From NCBI GenBank assembly GCA_051294375.1, contig CM119264.1, positions 6,223,073 through 6,287,072 on the forward strand: a DNA stretch of 64,000 nt. Direction: 5' to 3'. Position numbers and translations under genes: made by a program. The notes beneath the pieces were generated by a model. That model was given only the letters and a program-made list of their open reading frames with translations. It was not told the DNA's origin and did no database searches. Within the stretch, counting starts at the first letter, position 1, and the number at the start of each line of letters is the position of its first letter. This DNA comes from Paraspadella gotoi (taxonomy: Eukaryota > Chaetognatha). Shown in pieces: positions 51,487-59,010 of this stretch.

Positions 51487-52647
51487 CATCCATATATCTT
51501 ACCTTTGCTTATGGAAGTCTGAATAAATATAGGTTAAACAGTACTATTTAACAACTTAATCCGAAGAGACTGCCGCCCACCCTCCTTCCTACTTCTCTGC
51601 TTCTCTGCTTCAACCCCCCCCCTTCCCTCGTCCCTCTCCCTGCCGCCCCCCCCGTCAGCCTCTACGATTCCGCCTTCGCCGAGCGCCACATGGGATTCCC
51701 CGTCGCCTGAAGATAATTTGATCAACTACAAAAACGCGAACCTGTCGGCCAGAGTGAGGCAGGGATTTTGGACCAATAAGAAAATCCGACAAGGTAAGAC
51801 GGACGGACGAGATCATAAGGAATGAGGGGAGTTCGGAAATAGTATAGCATATATGCTATTTCATATATATTTTGTATTTTAGGCCGATTACGGATTTATT
51901 GTTTATGTGTCATGTATTATTGTATATTTTATAAGCCTGTATTTTCTCAATATTTAGTATTATTTACCGCTTTTTTGTTGTTACTCATCGTTCAATTCTT
52001 AAAAATATTTCTTGTCGTGACGTCTTTTGTTTATTTTCTCAGGTTTTCTCGACGACCTCTACGAGGACGACGACGAAGAGACTTCCACGTCGGAGGAGCT
52101 CAAGTTCCTCCTCGTCCACGGAACCGCGGATGACCTCGTCCATATGAAGCACACTGCCGAACTCTCTAGAGCCCTGACCGAGCAGGTCCGTTGTCCGTGC
52201 GGATGGGAGGCGGAAAGGCTTTCGGAGGGCTGCAAGTTGGAGGGTTTACAACGTCTGTTATTGATGAAGTCGAATCGATTAATAATTTCAAAAAAAATCA
52301 TTTGTTTTCGAAACAAAATTTTTAGTATAATAATAATAATTGTTTTCTCTTTTTTTTTTTACTAAACAAATAATATATTAATTTCTTAAATAATATCGCC
52401 ACTGTTCTCGCGACCGTCGCGGTTTTTCCCAACATCTCGCGACTCCAATTATTCACAGGGCGTCGATTTTCGCGCGATGATATACACCGACAAACGGCAC
52501 CTGCTCCGCGCCGACGACGACACCCGGCGGCACCTGTTCCAAACGATGACGTCGCACCTGAGCGAGTGTTTTCACGGATTCGATCATCACAAAAAACTCG
52601 GAATCATCATCGAGTACAACGAAGAATTGGCCAATCAAGGGGGATGA
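13782..52647 (+). CDS. Dipeptidyl-peptidase-like protein (DPP6/DPP10/DPP4 family, S9B), multi-exon
   Basis: Single-pass type II membrane protein of the prolyl oligopeptidase S9B family: short cytoplasmic tail, one transmembrane helix, extracellular beta-propeller, C-terminal alpha/beta hydrolase. Exons read by eye: 13782-13896, 16028-16095, 17133-17258, 17525-17605, 17729-17781, 31005-31180, 31835-31931, 32001-32122, 32766-32810, 33182-33292, 48624-48787, 49586-49701, 50154-50242, 50315-50472, 51659-51793, 52043-52185, 52459-52647. Splice phases agree wherever neighbouring exons are both present. The first listed exon has RNWKGI before the membrane helix, as in vertebrate DPP6/DPP10. Missing: the start-codon exon, a propeller exon between 17781 and 31005, another between 33292 and 48624, and the exon with the nucleophile elbow, probably in the N gap 50647-51195. 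Catalytic Asp (HGTADDLVH) and His (YTDKRH) are kept, so peptidase activity is possible but undecided. Family call is firm; subfamily is not. Confidence 0.9.
13897..16027 (+). other. First visible intron of the DPP-like gene
   Basis: AT-rich, no coding signal or named repeat seen apart from short A/T runs. Confidence 0.6.
16284..16890 (+). mobile_element. Element with long inverted ends and a hammerhead-like motif (Penelope-like?)
   Basis: The first 37 nt (16284-16320, starting AGAGAGCAAAG) are repeated in inverted form at 16852-16890 with one indel. Just inside the right end lies the hammerhead-like motif at 16803-16839. The part from the motif through ACTAATAAAA..TCGTTG..GTTAAA is shared with a second element at 29273-29402, while the outer inverted repeats differ. 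That is what one expects if the outer parts derive from the target. No reverse transcriptase frame is present. Confidence 0.55.
16803..16839 (+). ncRNA. Hammerhead-ribozyme-like motif 1
   Basis: CTGATGA (16803-16809), one A, stem II GGCTTG/CAAGCC closing a 7-nt loop, then GAAAC and ATGTC, where GTC would be the cleavage triplet and helix III is minimal. Upstream TAGTA and downstream TACTA can form an outer part of stem I. The extra A between CTGATGA and stem II departs from the consensus, so activity is uncertain. Confidence 0.5.
17901..20005 (+). repeat. 31-bp tandem satellite, degenerate
   Basis: About 65 imperfect copies of a 31-bp unit: CAACTCCATCTCAATCTC followed by TTTTCATCTTCGT. Copies vary by single-base insertions and deletions. 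Because the unit length is not a multiple of three and contains no stop triplet in any plus frame, all three plus frames stay open for long distances. Begins immediately after a 25-N gap. Confidence 0.9.
20006..20760 (+). repeat. T-to-G version of the 31-bp satellite
   Basis: The tandem unit here is close to CAACGCCAGCGCAAGCGC followed by GGGGCAGCGGCGG. This is exactly the satellite at 17901-20005 with every T replaced by G. The change happens in mid-array at about 20,006 with the phase kept. Residual T is only a few per cent of bases. Confidence 0.85.
20761..23530 (+). other. T-depleted, G-rich block (T written as G)
   Basis: Lines such as 21421-21480 and 22501-22560 contain one T in 60 bases while A and C are ordinary. 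21,340-21,560 is a GGGC-type run, as expected from a TTTC-type pyrimidine tract. 22,255-23,090 aligns to 23,545-24,300 when T is read as G. Long ORFs in all frames are a by-product, since plus-strand stops need T and minus-strand stops need A. Normal T content returns at about 23,500-23,540. Confidence 0.85.
23762..23799 (+). repeat. (AAAAT)n microsatellite
   Basis: Seven or so AAAAT units; its T-to-G counterpart (AAAAG)n is at about 22,480-22,515. Confidence 0.9.
23881..24303 (-). CDS. EamA/DMT-family transporter (SLC35G-like), C-terminal fragment with one frameshift
   Basis: C-terminal part of a drug/metabolite-transporter-type membrane protein. Reading towards lower coordinates: VFYLNNTAALLVSAAATTLA in one frame, then after a one-base shift near 24175 a second frame with FHFVGVFDLLAHSCLFAAVQ, EVVAVFATLEIPVSYLLGF, VFLGQLPEALGITGSALIFG and ALITLSLRG, an acidic tail and a TAG stop at 23881-23883. 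The E(I/V)P.SYLL.F.FLG..P..L...G motif is typical of the second EamA repeat. The fragment is cut at 24303, where it joins the inverted copy of a DPP-like exon, so the upstream helices are absent. A T-to-G version of the same gene end lies at 22,540-23,090. Confidence 0.65.
24302..25442 (-). pseudogene. Inverted, indel-damaged copies of three DPP-like exons
   Basis: Reverse-strand counterparts of the exons at 31005-31180 (here about 25264-25442), 31835-31931 (about 24484-24589) and 32001-32122 (about 24302-24408). Each differs by many single-base insertions that destroy the frame; for example the right arm has TCTAACTGCGCC and this arm TCTAAACTGCGCC. The third copy stops in mid-exon at 24302, directly abutting the EamA transporter fragment. 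Read as part of the left arm of palindrome 1, not as an independent gene. Confidence 0.75.
28773..28972 (+). mobile_element. SINE-like repeat, copy 1 (insertion in a duplicated sequence)
   Basis: About 200 bp starting TGTGGCGGTATATTCACACC and ending GGCTGTTGCCA. The duplicate locus (29765-29790) and the left palindrome arm (about 26760) lack it, so it is an insertion. Flanking AAG may be a short target duplication. Related copies at 35524, 37112 and 37505. Confidence 0.7.
29273..29402 (+). mobile_element. Second hammerhead-bearing short element
   Basis: ATTGGAAGACGTTTTAATG at the left is repeated inverted at the right (29382-29402). Inside is a hammerhead-like motif followed by TTACTAATAAAATCGTTG, also found in the 16.3-16.9 kb element. 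It marks the point where the duplicate 28514-29275 departs from 29459-30127. Confidence 0.5.
29316..29353 (+). ncRNA. Hammerhead-ribozyme-like motif 2
   Basis: CTGATGA (29316-29322), one A, stem II GGCT/AGTC with an 8-nt loop, GAAAC, then ATGTA as the possible cleavage triplet GTA. Stem I is convincing: AACG directly before the core pairs with CGTT directly after the cleavage site, and an outer AACA pairs with TGTT. Type I topology with minimal helix III. Confidence 0.55.
31005..33292 (+). CDS. DPP-like gene, middle exon cluster (beta-propeller)
   Basis: Five exons. 31005-31180 reads EEILSSNCALWWSPDAARLAF, the family signature EEEIL...WWSPDG, with the double-Glu motif that binds the substrate N-terminus in DPP4. 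31835-31931 reads NPVVKLWVW. 32001-32122 reads EYYVTSVSWRD followed by VVVWTNRAQNLSLITFC, matching EYY..W..RAQN..I in DPP6. 32766-32810 ends GGWVDL. 33182-33292 reads PTFDASGRRYFVILPERDG. Phases link cleanly within 31835-33292. The first three exons lie in the right arm of a palindrome; damaged inverted copies of the same exons are at 24302-25442. Confidence 0.9.
31326..31590 (-). mobile_element. Related SINE-like repeat in inverted orientation
   Basis: Reverse-strand relative of the same family: ATGGCAACGGGAGGAATGCC, GACCCTCAGTGACCGCCTCC. It continues into a separate section with GAATGAACCCGGGAC, an RNA polymerase III B-box-like string. The left palindrome arm carries the counterpart at about 24835-25115. 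Confidence 0.5.
33293..35523 (+). other. DPP-like intron sequence without other features
   Basis: AT-rich. Two patches share a CGCCTTAGT(G/C)-type string in opposite orientation (about 34250 and 34845), possibly a degraded repeat. No coding signal. Confidence 0.5.
35524..35766 (+). mobile_element. SINE-like repeat, copy 2 (fullest)
   Basis: Contains CATTGGCTCAGAGGGGGAAC, GTAACCGCGCCAGTGACTGG, GTCACTGAGGGTCGGAAGCC and ends ACCCGGCTGTTGCCAT. About 240 bp, matching copies at 28773 and 37112 over its length. Confidence 0.75.
35942..36990 (-). pseudogene. Kelch-repeat protein gene fragment with several frameshifts
   Basis: Minus-strand coding sequence spread over three frames. In order: GKWSGAERFYIGVFFVAAEV (about 36840), NNIVFIAEVDSLDLRWQRIK then GDVPPQNFSTALSASENLF (about 36700-36600), YLFGGAKGVIGANERDLFSL, FKRLNPVGEVPTERFGHGG, EGKLFFW, and after a gap NVYIHGGGCNGTYL (about 36250) with NDFHVLNMKSQSW one frame over. 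YLFGG, RFGHGG, HGGGCNGT and W at repeat ends fit kelch blades, as in KLHDC-type propellers. The open frame ends at TAG 35942-35944. At least one shift is a homopolymer change (AAAA where AAA restores YLND), so sequencing error is as likely as a true pseudogene. Lies inside a DPP-like intron on the opposite strand. Confidence 0.6.
37112..37349 (+). mobile_element. SINE-like repeat, copy 3
   Basis: Same family: starts TGTGACGGTAATTCACACCG, has GTAACCGCGCCAGTGGCAGG; the final GGCTGTTGCC is degraded. Confidence 0.7.
37505..37711 (+). mobile_element. SINE-like repeat, copy 4 (diverged)
   Basis: Retains CCAATCCCTTGGTTCAGAAG, GTGCGTCACTGAAGGTCGGA and the terminal AACCCGGCTGTTGCCATAAC. Confidence 0.65.
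37823..38830 (-). CDS. Proline-rich tandem-repeat ORF, function unknown
   Basis: An uninterrupted minus-strand frame with about nine imperfect copies of a 28-residue (84-bp) unit of the type QPLEPHQSPPSTLLSPPTQP, then a non-repetitive tail (ATVQVLKVDKNGDGNQG, ELMFYPFRRQGKHFF) and a TAG stop. The frame can be extended to an ATG at 38908, but that part lies inside a palindrome arm and is also present near 48,420, so the true start is uncertain. Units are a multiple of three and keep the frame, which favours coding. Against this, the opposite strand is also largely open (37867-38442 and 38452-38775) because of composition. No family recognised. Confidence 0.4.
   Translation of the reverse strand, partial: LNVQPLQTKPSQLLPQPQPIRPQQSSPTLLSLPTQLEPVLQPLLQPLEPHQLLPSTLLSPPTQPEPLWLPQRQLLEPQQSPPLTLLSPLSQPEPLQQPKPEALQPDESPPSTLRSPPTQPEPLLPPLHQPMELHQSPPLTLLSPTIQLDSLLLPKPQPLQPHQSPPLTLQLPQPERLELYPPPSSTLLSPPTQEEPLLPRLFQPLEPHQSPPSTLLSSPTQPEPLPSLQSQLLQPDRSPLLTLLSPTIQPEPLVSPQPQHIISPLPPPPPASVQSLLQPEPQQTQSPHSLLDFSATVQVLKVDKNGDGNQGQTQAELMFYPFRRQGKHFFQVAKA
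41954..42391 (+). CDS. Unrecognised protein-coding exon (with one frameshift) in the left arm of palindrome 2
   Basis: After an acceptor (CCTCCGTAG) the frame reads NTLPVAPKYGRRPKPFPLRD, PYTKPRTEHICALPGAPFWP, LFHCLFSLKRTNSNWEEGRL, WKSWCEENYDDVITN, then TAA at 42206. The inverted copy at 42779-42940 has TTACAGATTC where this arm has TTAAGAATTC, so the frame continues there as YRFFKSLKKVSDIIKDKY and IPIFEKGDVT. One frame shift on, this arm also continues: FFAHIVDKKVTRPTREKRQQ to a GTAAGT donor at 42392. The stop is therefore probably a sequence error. Codon use and arm-to-arm conservation of the protein argue for a real gene. No known domain recognised. Confidence 0.5.
42448..42753 (+). CDS. 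Unrecognised coding fragment with an acidic SUMO-interaction-like motif
   Basis: In the unique spacer of palindrome 2, downstream of the exon at 41954-42391. An ATG frame reads MSSRKCFEDFSTSEAFNGFN, HLDQVKNGTVGRGTFWNRTE, then a Lys-rich stretch to TAA at about 42646. One frame over, the sequence continues ETDKSSAIWDDKGTTVVIDD and DDDSSDNEF up to the 25-N gap. VVI followed by a run of Asp and Ser resembles a SUMO-interaction motif with an acidic/phospho-Ser flank. It may be the continuation of the preceding exon's gene with one frameshift. Function unknown. Confidence 0.4.
44868..47307. other. AT-rich segment present in only one arm of palindrome 2
   Basis: The continuous left-arm sequence (at about 40035-40050) is interrupted here, with TTTAAA on both sides of the extra 2.44 kb. 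It is very AT-rich, has no long ORF and no obvious terminal inverted repeat. It could be an insertion with a TTTAAA (or TTAA) target duplication, or a deletion from the left arm between short direct repeats. A foldable patch with repeated GGGTGCAATCC/GGATTGTGCCC-type motifs lies at 45625-45775. Confidence 0.5.
48624..52647 (+). CDS. DPP-like gene, C-terminal exon cluster (last propeller blade and hydrolase domain)
   Basis: Seven exons. 48624-48787 has RYYDAAFSPDSSFLVLRCEG (family: YFSASFS....L.CEGPG.P). 49586-49701 carries the linker. 50154-50242 ends YPVVFHL. 50315-50472 has NEVPGSQ and DARGSGGRG, the conserved entry to the hydrolase fold. 51659-51793 has LYDSAFAERHMG; one extra C near 51691 (CCCC where CCC restores PSPEDN) breaks the frame. 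52043-52185 has LLVHGTADDLVHMKHTAEL with the catalytic Asp. 52459-52647 has the catalytic His and ends at TGA. About 75-90 residues with the GxSxGG or GKDYGG elbow are absent and presumably lie in the N run 50647-51195. Confidence 0.9.
48787..48945 (+). repeat. 20-bp minisatellite overlapping a DPP-like splice donor
   Basis: About eight units of GAGAAGGGTATGCCGTTTTA type. The first unit contains the exon-intron junction of the exon ending at 48787 (AAGG/GTATG), and several later units repeat a donor-like GGTATG. Confidence 0.75.
51388..51485 (+). repeat. (CTAT)n microsatellite in a DPP-like intron
   Basis: About 24 uninterrupted tetranucleotide units preceded by CTGT variants. Confidence 0.95.
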
Positions 52648-55600
52648 GAGCGTGAAGCTGTGAGAGCTGTGACTGCGAAGACTTTGAGTTTGGGGGAAGG
52701 ATTACTGTGAAGATTCGGCGTGAGGAAAAGGGAACGAGTGATTCTAACTCCAAGGAAGGTTGACATTTGAGGTTTTAACTGTTCGGGGAGTGACAGTGAA
52801 TAGCGGTGAGAGATGAGTAATTGAGTATTGAGTAATCGCAGAACTGAGCAGGGACAATGGAGACTGACTTTGAGGTAAAGATGAAAACGGCAAATACTAA
52901 CACTGAGCGGGTATGCCTGGACAATCAGGGTGGTTGAATGACACTGATGTTGTTTTGTTTTGTTTTTCTCTCGTGGGCATTAATAAAGTCGGTAGCAAAT
53001 TCGGGACGTTGTAGTTATTCCACTTTTTCTGTTTTGAAAATACTGCGCTTGCGCAATTAGTGTCGCTTATTTCTTCTTTGTTGTAATCCATGTTTCGTTT
53101 CTTATTCATCCCACGTGTTACAAATCGAAAACAAAAGAACATTTTCCGACATCTCCTCAATTTACCCCATAATTTCCTTGTTTATGGTGCTTCCGACCAC
53201 CTCATACTTTTTAGTCAAATTTGTAGGATCAATGGTGTCTTTTTAATGTCGAATATCTACGTACATTTCCATGAAATGATTAGCGAAGATTCGTGTGCCT
53301 GTTTCGCGTTGTTCTTACAACCTCGACTAGCCTTTTGTTTCGAAATGAAAAAAAAAAAAGATTAATCACTAAAGAAAAAAAAATATTAACTAAACCAACA
53401 AACAAAAAACAAACAAACAAAAACTTTATGCGTACCAAAAAAAAAATTAAATTCACCGGTTTACTCGCGCAACTGAAAATATAATCACTTTCTTTCGATC
53501 AATAATTAATTAATTTAAATAACAAAAGTTTTAACTGATTCTTTCAAAATATTTAACAATGGCGACACATATTTTTTTTAAGTAGAAAACCGAATTATTG
53601 TAAAAGATATTTAAAAAAATACGCACCGATAAATTGAAAGGTTTTTTTTAGCACAGAAAAGCAAAAAGAGATAATTAAAAAAAAATTAAATCGAGAAAAC
53701 TATTTGTAAATATAGCATATTTTTCAAAACTTCTACGAATTTAATCTTCATACGCTTCGATTTACCTTTTGTTTTCTTAGCCACTCGCGCTCTCGATTCA
53801 CTTGCCACATTGTTTTCGTTGTCATTTGTTACAATCGTTGATACTCTTATCGAAACCATGTAATTCCTATAAAGTAAATAAAAATATTCTTTACCCATTC
53901 GTAAACACTAGATTTGAACCAGCTAGAGAGAGGCTTGACAATAAAATTAGTATAATTAGTAAGGCCGATACACTCTACACTCATACAGTCCAAAAGTACC
54001 ACAGTGTAATGATGTAATATTATATAATATTATACTACTCCTTGGATACGACAATTCCTTCACTCCTCGCCGTATTAGCTTCATCTCCGAAACCACTGGT
54101 CACGCGTTCAAGCCCTGGTCGAAACAGTCTTTGCAAAAAGAGTGACGGGCCGGTGAAGCCACCGGTAGCAAGCCAACCGCCGTATACGAAGTTACAGAAA
54201 CCAATGCAACTGACAGAAAAACCTCCCAGACCCACTGGGCACACTATTCACACTCACAGAGAGACATGGCGACCCTCTCTCCTCTCGGACACTTCAACAG
54301 TTAGGAATAGTTATGAACAAAATATTAGAACTTTACGGCTACATAGTACATAATATACTACATATATATTAGACAAGCATTATTAAGTAGAAAAATTAGA
54401 AACAAACATTTCTTAGTTTAGCCAGTTTACGGATGCAAGCAATCATTTTCTCAGCAGAAGAATTTTTAGTTGCCCATAACATAGAATCATTTTTTTTACA
54501 TACCGAAAAGTCAGATTAATTGTTATGAATTAAATAATAGACCGTTCTGAAAACATCTGTCCCTGAGCTTCAGGTCAGGCTGTCCCAAAGCGAGGCAGCC
54601 ACCGGTTGGAACGCGACGCCTTTTGCTATCGACTCAACATAGAAAAAAAAGCGATCCCGATCTTCTAGTATTCCTATTTGAAGCTATAAAATTAACTATG
54701 ATTCCGGAACATGCATGCTTTATTAATGAACGATTTCTATAAAAATACACCGAATGTACAATAATTCAAATGATGGCGAGAAGAGCTTCTGGAAAAGATA
54801 ATAGTCCAAATATATAAAGCGACTGAACCGAAATAAATTACTATACATTTAAAGGTCGAGAGTAAAAATATTTCGGCCAGAGCTTGTTTGCAGAGCTTGG
54901 TTAACTATAATGACTTTTTATGGTATTCAATGACATAAATATGACTCGACCGTATAACTATTTTAGACAGAAAATAGTTAATAGTTTAAAATTTAAAAAA
55001 AAGTAACGTATTCTCCCTGTTTTATATCACGGTCAATTTTGTGTTATTCTCCCGATTTGGACTCCGACTTCTCCGTTGTTTCTTAAATCTTAATTAAATG
55101 AACTTATCATGTCATCAAAGAGTGTGAGCTTATTTTTCTTTTAAAAATAATTTTCAAGATAAAATGAAAAAGAACAACATATTTTAGGAGCTCCATGACA
55201 TTTGCTCTAATTTAGATTATACTGAATTAATTACTCTTATTTTTAGAGAATGCTTCTGAGAAATTAGTTTTTTGGTCCAGATTTTTAACATTTTTTTTGA
55301 TAGCTTTTGATGGACATGATTGAAAAAAAAGTAGAATACATGAATTAATTGACAAAAACTTATTTTGAAACAAAATTAACTAAACATTTTCTTAAAACAA
55401 GCTGAAAAAGTCGAAGCAAACCATTCTTCATTGCCAAAAAACTTTTTATTTACAAGATGAAAATAATTATTAACCTAAATATTTTTCAAATATTGAATAT
55501 AATTTAAGAATATTATACCGTATTAAGTAATCTAAATATAAAGTCAGTATAAAAAATACGGCTATGAGGAAATAACTTTTAATATTCTAAACATTTATGT

Positions 55601-56666
55601 CAACCAGTTCCTCTTCAAAAATGAAATGTTTTTCAACAATTTATCACGAATGAATAGATGTGTCAGATAAAAATTTTGAACGCAAGATGTCAGATATCTA
55701 ACGCCATAATTTAACACGCAATATGAAAAATTGCTTAATTGAAATTTTGTTAATAAAACAGAAATTTAGTTTTTAAATCAGAACAATGTTACGAACAGAA
55801 AAAAATGTCGAAAATTTCATTTCTTTACCAAAAATAAAGCGAAAAATTTTGTTTTTAAATTCTTTTTTAGAAGCTGTTGAGGCGAAAGACCATATATTCA
55901 AAACATGACTAATTTAAGAATTCAAAAATCTACACAACTGGGAAATCAGAGAAAAGAAAAGGTGGCTCAATATTAAATTACATTTCGCCCTTTTCAAACG
56001 TCAAATGTAAGGAAGTATTTTTATCGAAATGGAGTGTAATTGGATCGAGGTAGAGGGGGGGATAACTTATCGGATCGCAGAGAACGGGGTAAGACATTGG
56101 GACGTCGGGAACGGGGCATGAGTGGGGGTGATGGAGATGGTGATCTGGGATAAGAGTTGGGTGGGACGGAAAAGGTGGGGAACTTAAGAATGGAAAGGGA
56201 ATAAAGAGATTTTAAAAGTTTAAATAAGTCGAATGTAAAGGCGATTTTGTTTGAAGAAAATGAGTCTCGGTGCGAGGAGGGGAAGTTGGATAGAAGGGCG
56301 GGGCCCGGAGATGCCGTTCGAAGGGTGGGGCAAGGAAGGGGTGGGGGCGACAGATCTCACGAGATCAATGGCCACTGGTCGCTCGCGTTTACTAGAGAAG
56401 GCCCTTGACGTAGTGGCGTGGTTTTAAGTTCGTCATGAGTTTCATGTCTGAACCACAACCTGTCATTAAGGGTTCGTCATGGGGCCATTGCTTCCACAAT
56501 CTGGCGGATTCGCTGCGATCTCACTGTCTAGAAGTATCCAGAACGTTCTCGCTCTTCTGCGTTCTCGCGTACTTTCATGCCCTAAGCCCCGTTCCCCGGT
56601 AATAGTTCCATGTCCAGAGCCCGGTTCTCCGCTCATAGTTCAATGTCGCGAGCCCCGGTTCCCCGC
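52648..56666. other. Intergenic region between the DPP-like gene and UBE2H
   Basis: Mostly AT-rich with poly-A/T runs. Contains the SINE-like patch at 54035-54330. The two genes are convergent, so this holds their 3' ends. No further gene seen. Confidence 0.6.
54035..54330 (+). mobile_element. Possible tRNA-derived SINE
   Basis: ATCTCCGAAACCACTGGTCA followed by CGCGTTCAAGCCCTGGTCG resembles a tRNA anticodon-to-T-arm portion with a B-box-like GTTCAAGCC. Surrounding sequence is AT-rich while this patch is GC-balanced. Only one copy is seen here. Confidence 0.4.
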
Positions 56667-56700
56667 TCATAGTTCCATATCTTGTGCCTCGTCTTCGCTG
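56575..56700 (-). repeat. Tandem repeat across the UBE2H stop codon
   Basis: Three to four imperfect ~32-bp units containing CCCCGGTTCCCCGCTCATAG and TTCCATGTC on the plus strand. The most upstream unit in the transcript includes the last codons (MEL) and TGA; the others follow in the 3' UTR. Confidence 0.7.
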
Positions 56701-57913
56701 AAATCGCTCATGGAGGATTCCGAATCAGAGTCTCCGCCTTCCTGTTCCTTGAGCGCTTCCTCCGTCGCGTACCTCTTGACGAGCTCCTTCACTTTCTTTT
56801 TATACTCGTCGGGTTTGTGAAGGTAAAGGGCGGCTGCGTCTCCGTTTAACGGATCTAGCGGGTTTAACGAAGAAAGATTCGATTTAACGAACTTTAATTA
56901 TTTAAAATAAAAGGGGCAGGGAATTTATGCCACGTATCTGCTTTTGTAAAGAACGTTTATATGTACTCGAATACAAAGCACCCTGCAGCATATAGCATGC
57001 TGTAGATTTCGTACATAGTGGAAGCTAGAGGTAGATTAGTTTTCATAAATGTAGATTTAATCATTAAGTAAAATAAAAACACTTTTTTCAAATCTGGACA
57101 TAGATTACCCGTTGGGTTTGGATACGTAAGCAGTTGCGGCAAGAATGTTTCGAATATGTTGGTCAGATCATAGAGTGCCGTCCACGTTTGATTGATAACG
57201 TCTGAATAAATATCATTTTTTTTTCACGGCCTTTTACTGCCGAATTTATTCCTAAAATTTGTACACAGCCCTTACCGAGACAGACTGTTCCTGAGGCTTC
57301 GTCGATATTTGGATGATAGATTTTGTTCATGAACCCGATACAGGGCGACTTGAAAGGATATCGCTCTGGAAGGTCGACGCGGACCTTCCACACCCCGCCT
57401 TCGTAGGGCGTCGTCGCCGGACCGTAGAACTTTACCACGAATTCGTTTAAACCCCCTGTGTATTGGAATAGATGCGACAATCAATTTTACGCCAAGTTAT
57501 ATGAATTTTTACGATTTATGCATGCAAGTAGTAAAAAATATTATAGGCTAAACTATCATTTTGTTATTCTCTTTAAGTAAAACTCCACTTAAACATTAAA
57601 CTCATTTATTTGCTGATATTATTAAGACCAGTTCTTTTGAGTTATTGATAAAACTAAATGATTTTATAGAACTACTCGGAGTACTAATCGCGAACCTCTT
57701 ATACAACTCTTACACAACATTCGGCTGTTGGAAAATTCCAGACATAATAGCTGCTTAATAGTGATTCATCGCTCAATCTGCCAGTTGTTCGGACTGTCAG
57801 TAAATTTCTCTGTCTAGTAAAACTTCACCCAAAATAGTGACTTCGTGTTTGCTTTCGATGAGTTTGACGACGTCCGTGTCCATTCGTCGTTTCCCTGGCG
57901 ACGGCGACGACAT
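56667..57913 (-). CDS. UBE2H: Ubiquitin-conjugating enzyme E2 H, complete
   Basis: E2 enzyme that accepts ubiquitin from E1 on its active-site Cys and works with E3 ligases; the human orthologue pairs with the CTLH/GID complex. Four exons in transcript order: 57829-57913, 57276-57455, 57109-57201, 56667-56854; phases 1, 1, 1 all close. The protein is about 181 residues (human 183). It starts [20 protein letters not shown], has [27 protein letters not shown], the HPN motif ([15 protein letters not shown]) with the catalytic Cys, and [15 protein letters not shown]. The acidic tail ends [13 protein letters not shown], nearly identical to human. Start fixed by the family N-terminus. The stop codon lies inside a small tandem repeat. 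Confidence 0.97.
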
Positions 57914-58825
57914 TTTCCTAAACAATTCACGTAATAAGAAACTCTGGTAGGATGATACGTAATACTAAAATGGCCATTAAACAAGGCCAACTTAAATAAT
58001 GTTGAATATTAAATCTGTGATCACCGATAAGACTCGCCGATGAATCGTGAAAGAAAAAAAGTTTCACTGAAGATTCAGGCCGACTCGTGTAAAGTTCACA
58101 CAGATTACGTATTAGTTATCGACTGTACGATCGTTAAAAAAATTCTGATCCTTCAAACACAAATATTGACAAAGATCCAATCGAAATAAAAGCGGTTTTG
58201 TAAATCGGAATTGATTGAAGACGATCAAACCTGAGGAGGATGGTTTATCAAATCCGTTTCAAAAAGTTCGTTTTTTTTTTCAATTCTCTCCCTCTCACTC
58301 CGTCTCTCTCTTTTCCCAGGACTCGTTAAAAAAAAAGATCTACATGCAGAGCGAAAGAGCGAAGACTGTATGTGGGTTCGTGTGGATCTTTTTCCCCTCT
58401 AACATTCTGCACATGTCGATGTAGTCAATTGGCTGCAGAATCGAGAAACACGATGCATTAGGTTAAATGGAAAAACGAGCGTCTCGCTATTAAAGAGCAG
58501 AAAAAGTAACGAAATGCGTAGATAATGTCCCAAGTATTATTATCAAGTTCGTTGGAGCGATTGCGAGATCGAGAAGGGGCTTTGTGTAAAAACTCGGTGG
58601 CTCCTCTCTCTCTCCGTCTCTCTCTCTCTCTCTCGTTCTTTTTTTTACGTCTTTGATTCGTGCCCAGGCCAGTTGGGGAAGAGCTGCGAGCATCAAGACC
58701 GAGCAGGGGTCGCGTTTCATCGATGAAACGTTATTTTTTAATTTTTTTCGATAAAAAGTTTAATAATGAATATAATATAATTTTTTTTATTTGGTAGAAT
58801 TATTAAAAAAAAAATTAAATACAAT

Positions 58826-59010
58826 CCTTAACCCCCAATTCTAACCTTAATATAATCCTAAACCCTAATACTTAATTTTTAACCCTTACCTCTAACCATA
58901 AATATTAATCCTTTACTTAAATACTTAACCCTAATCACAAACCAGGTTATCAACCGTAATAATTAACCTAATCCTTAACATAATCTTTAACCCTCACTTT
59001 TAACTTAATC
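58826..59010 (+). repeat. Degenerate telomere-like (CCCTAA) tract
   Basis: Many variants of AACCCTAA, CCTAACC and CTTAACC in about 185 bp, one orientation, badly degenerate. Resembles an old interstitial array of TTAGGG-type repeats. Confidence 0.5.
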
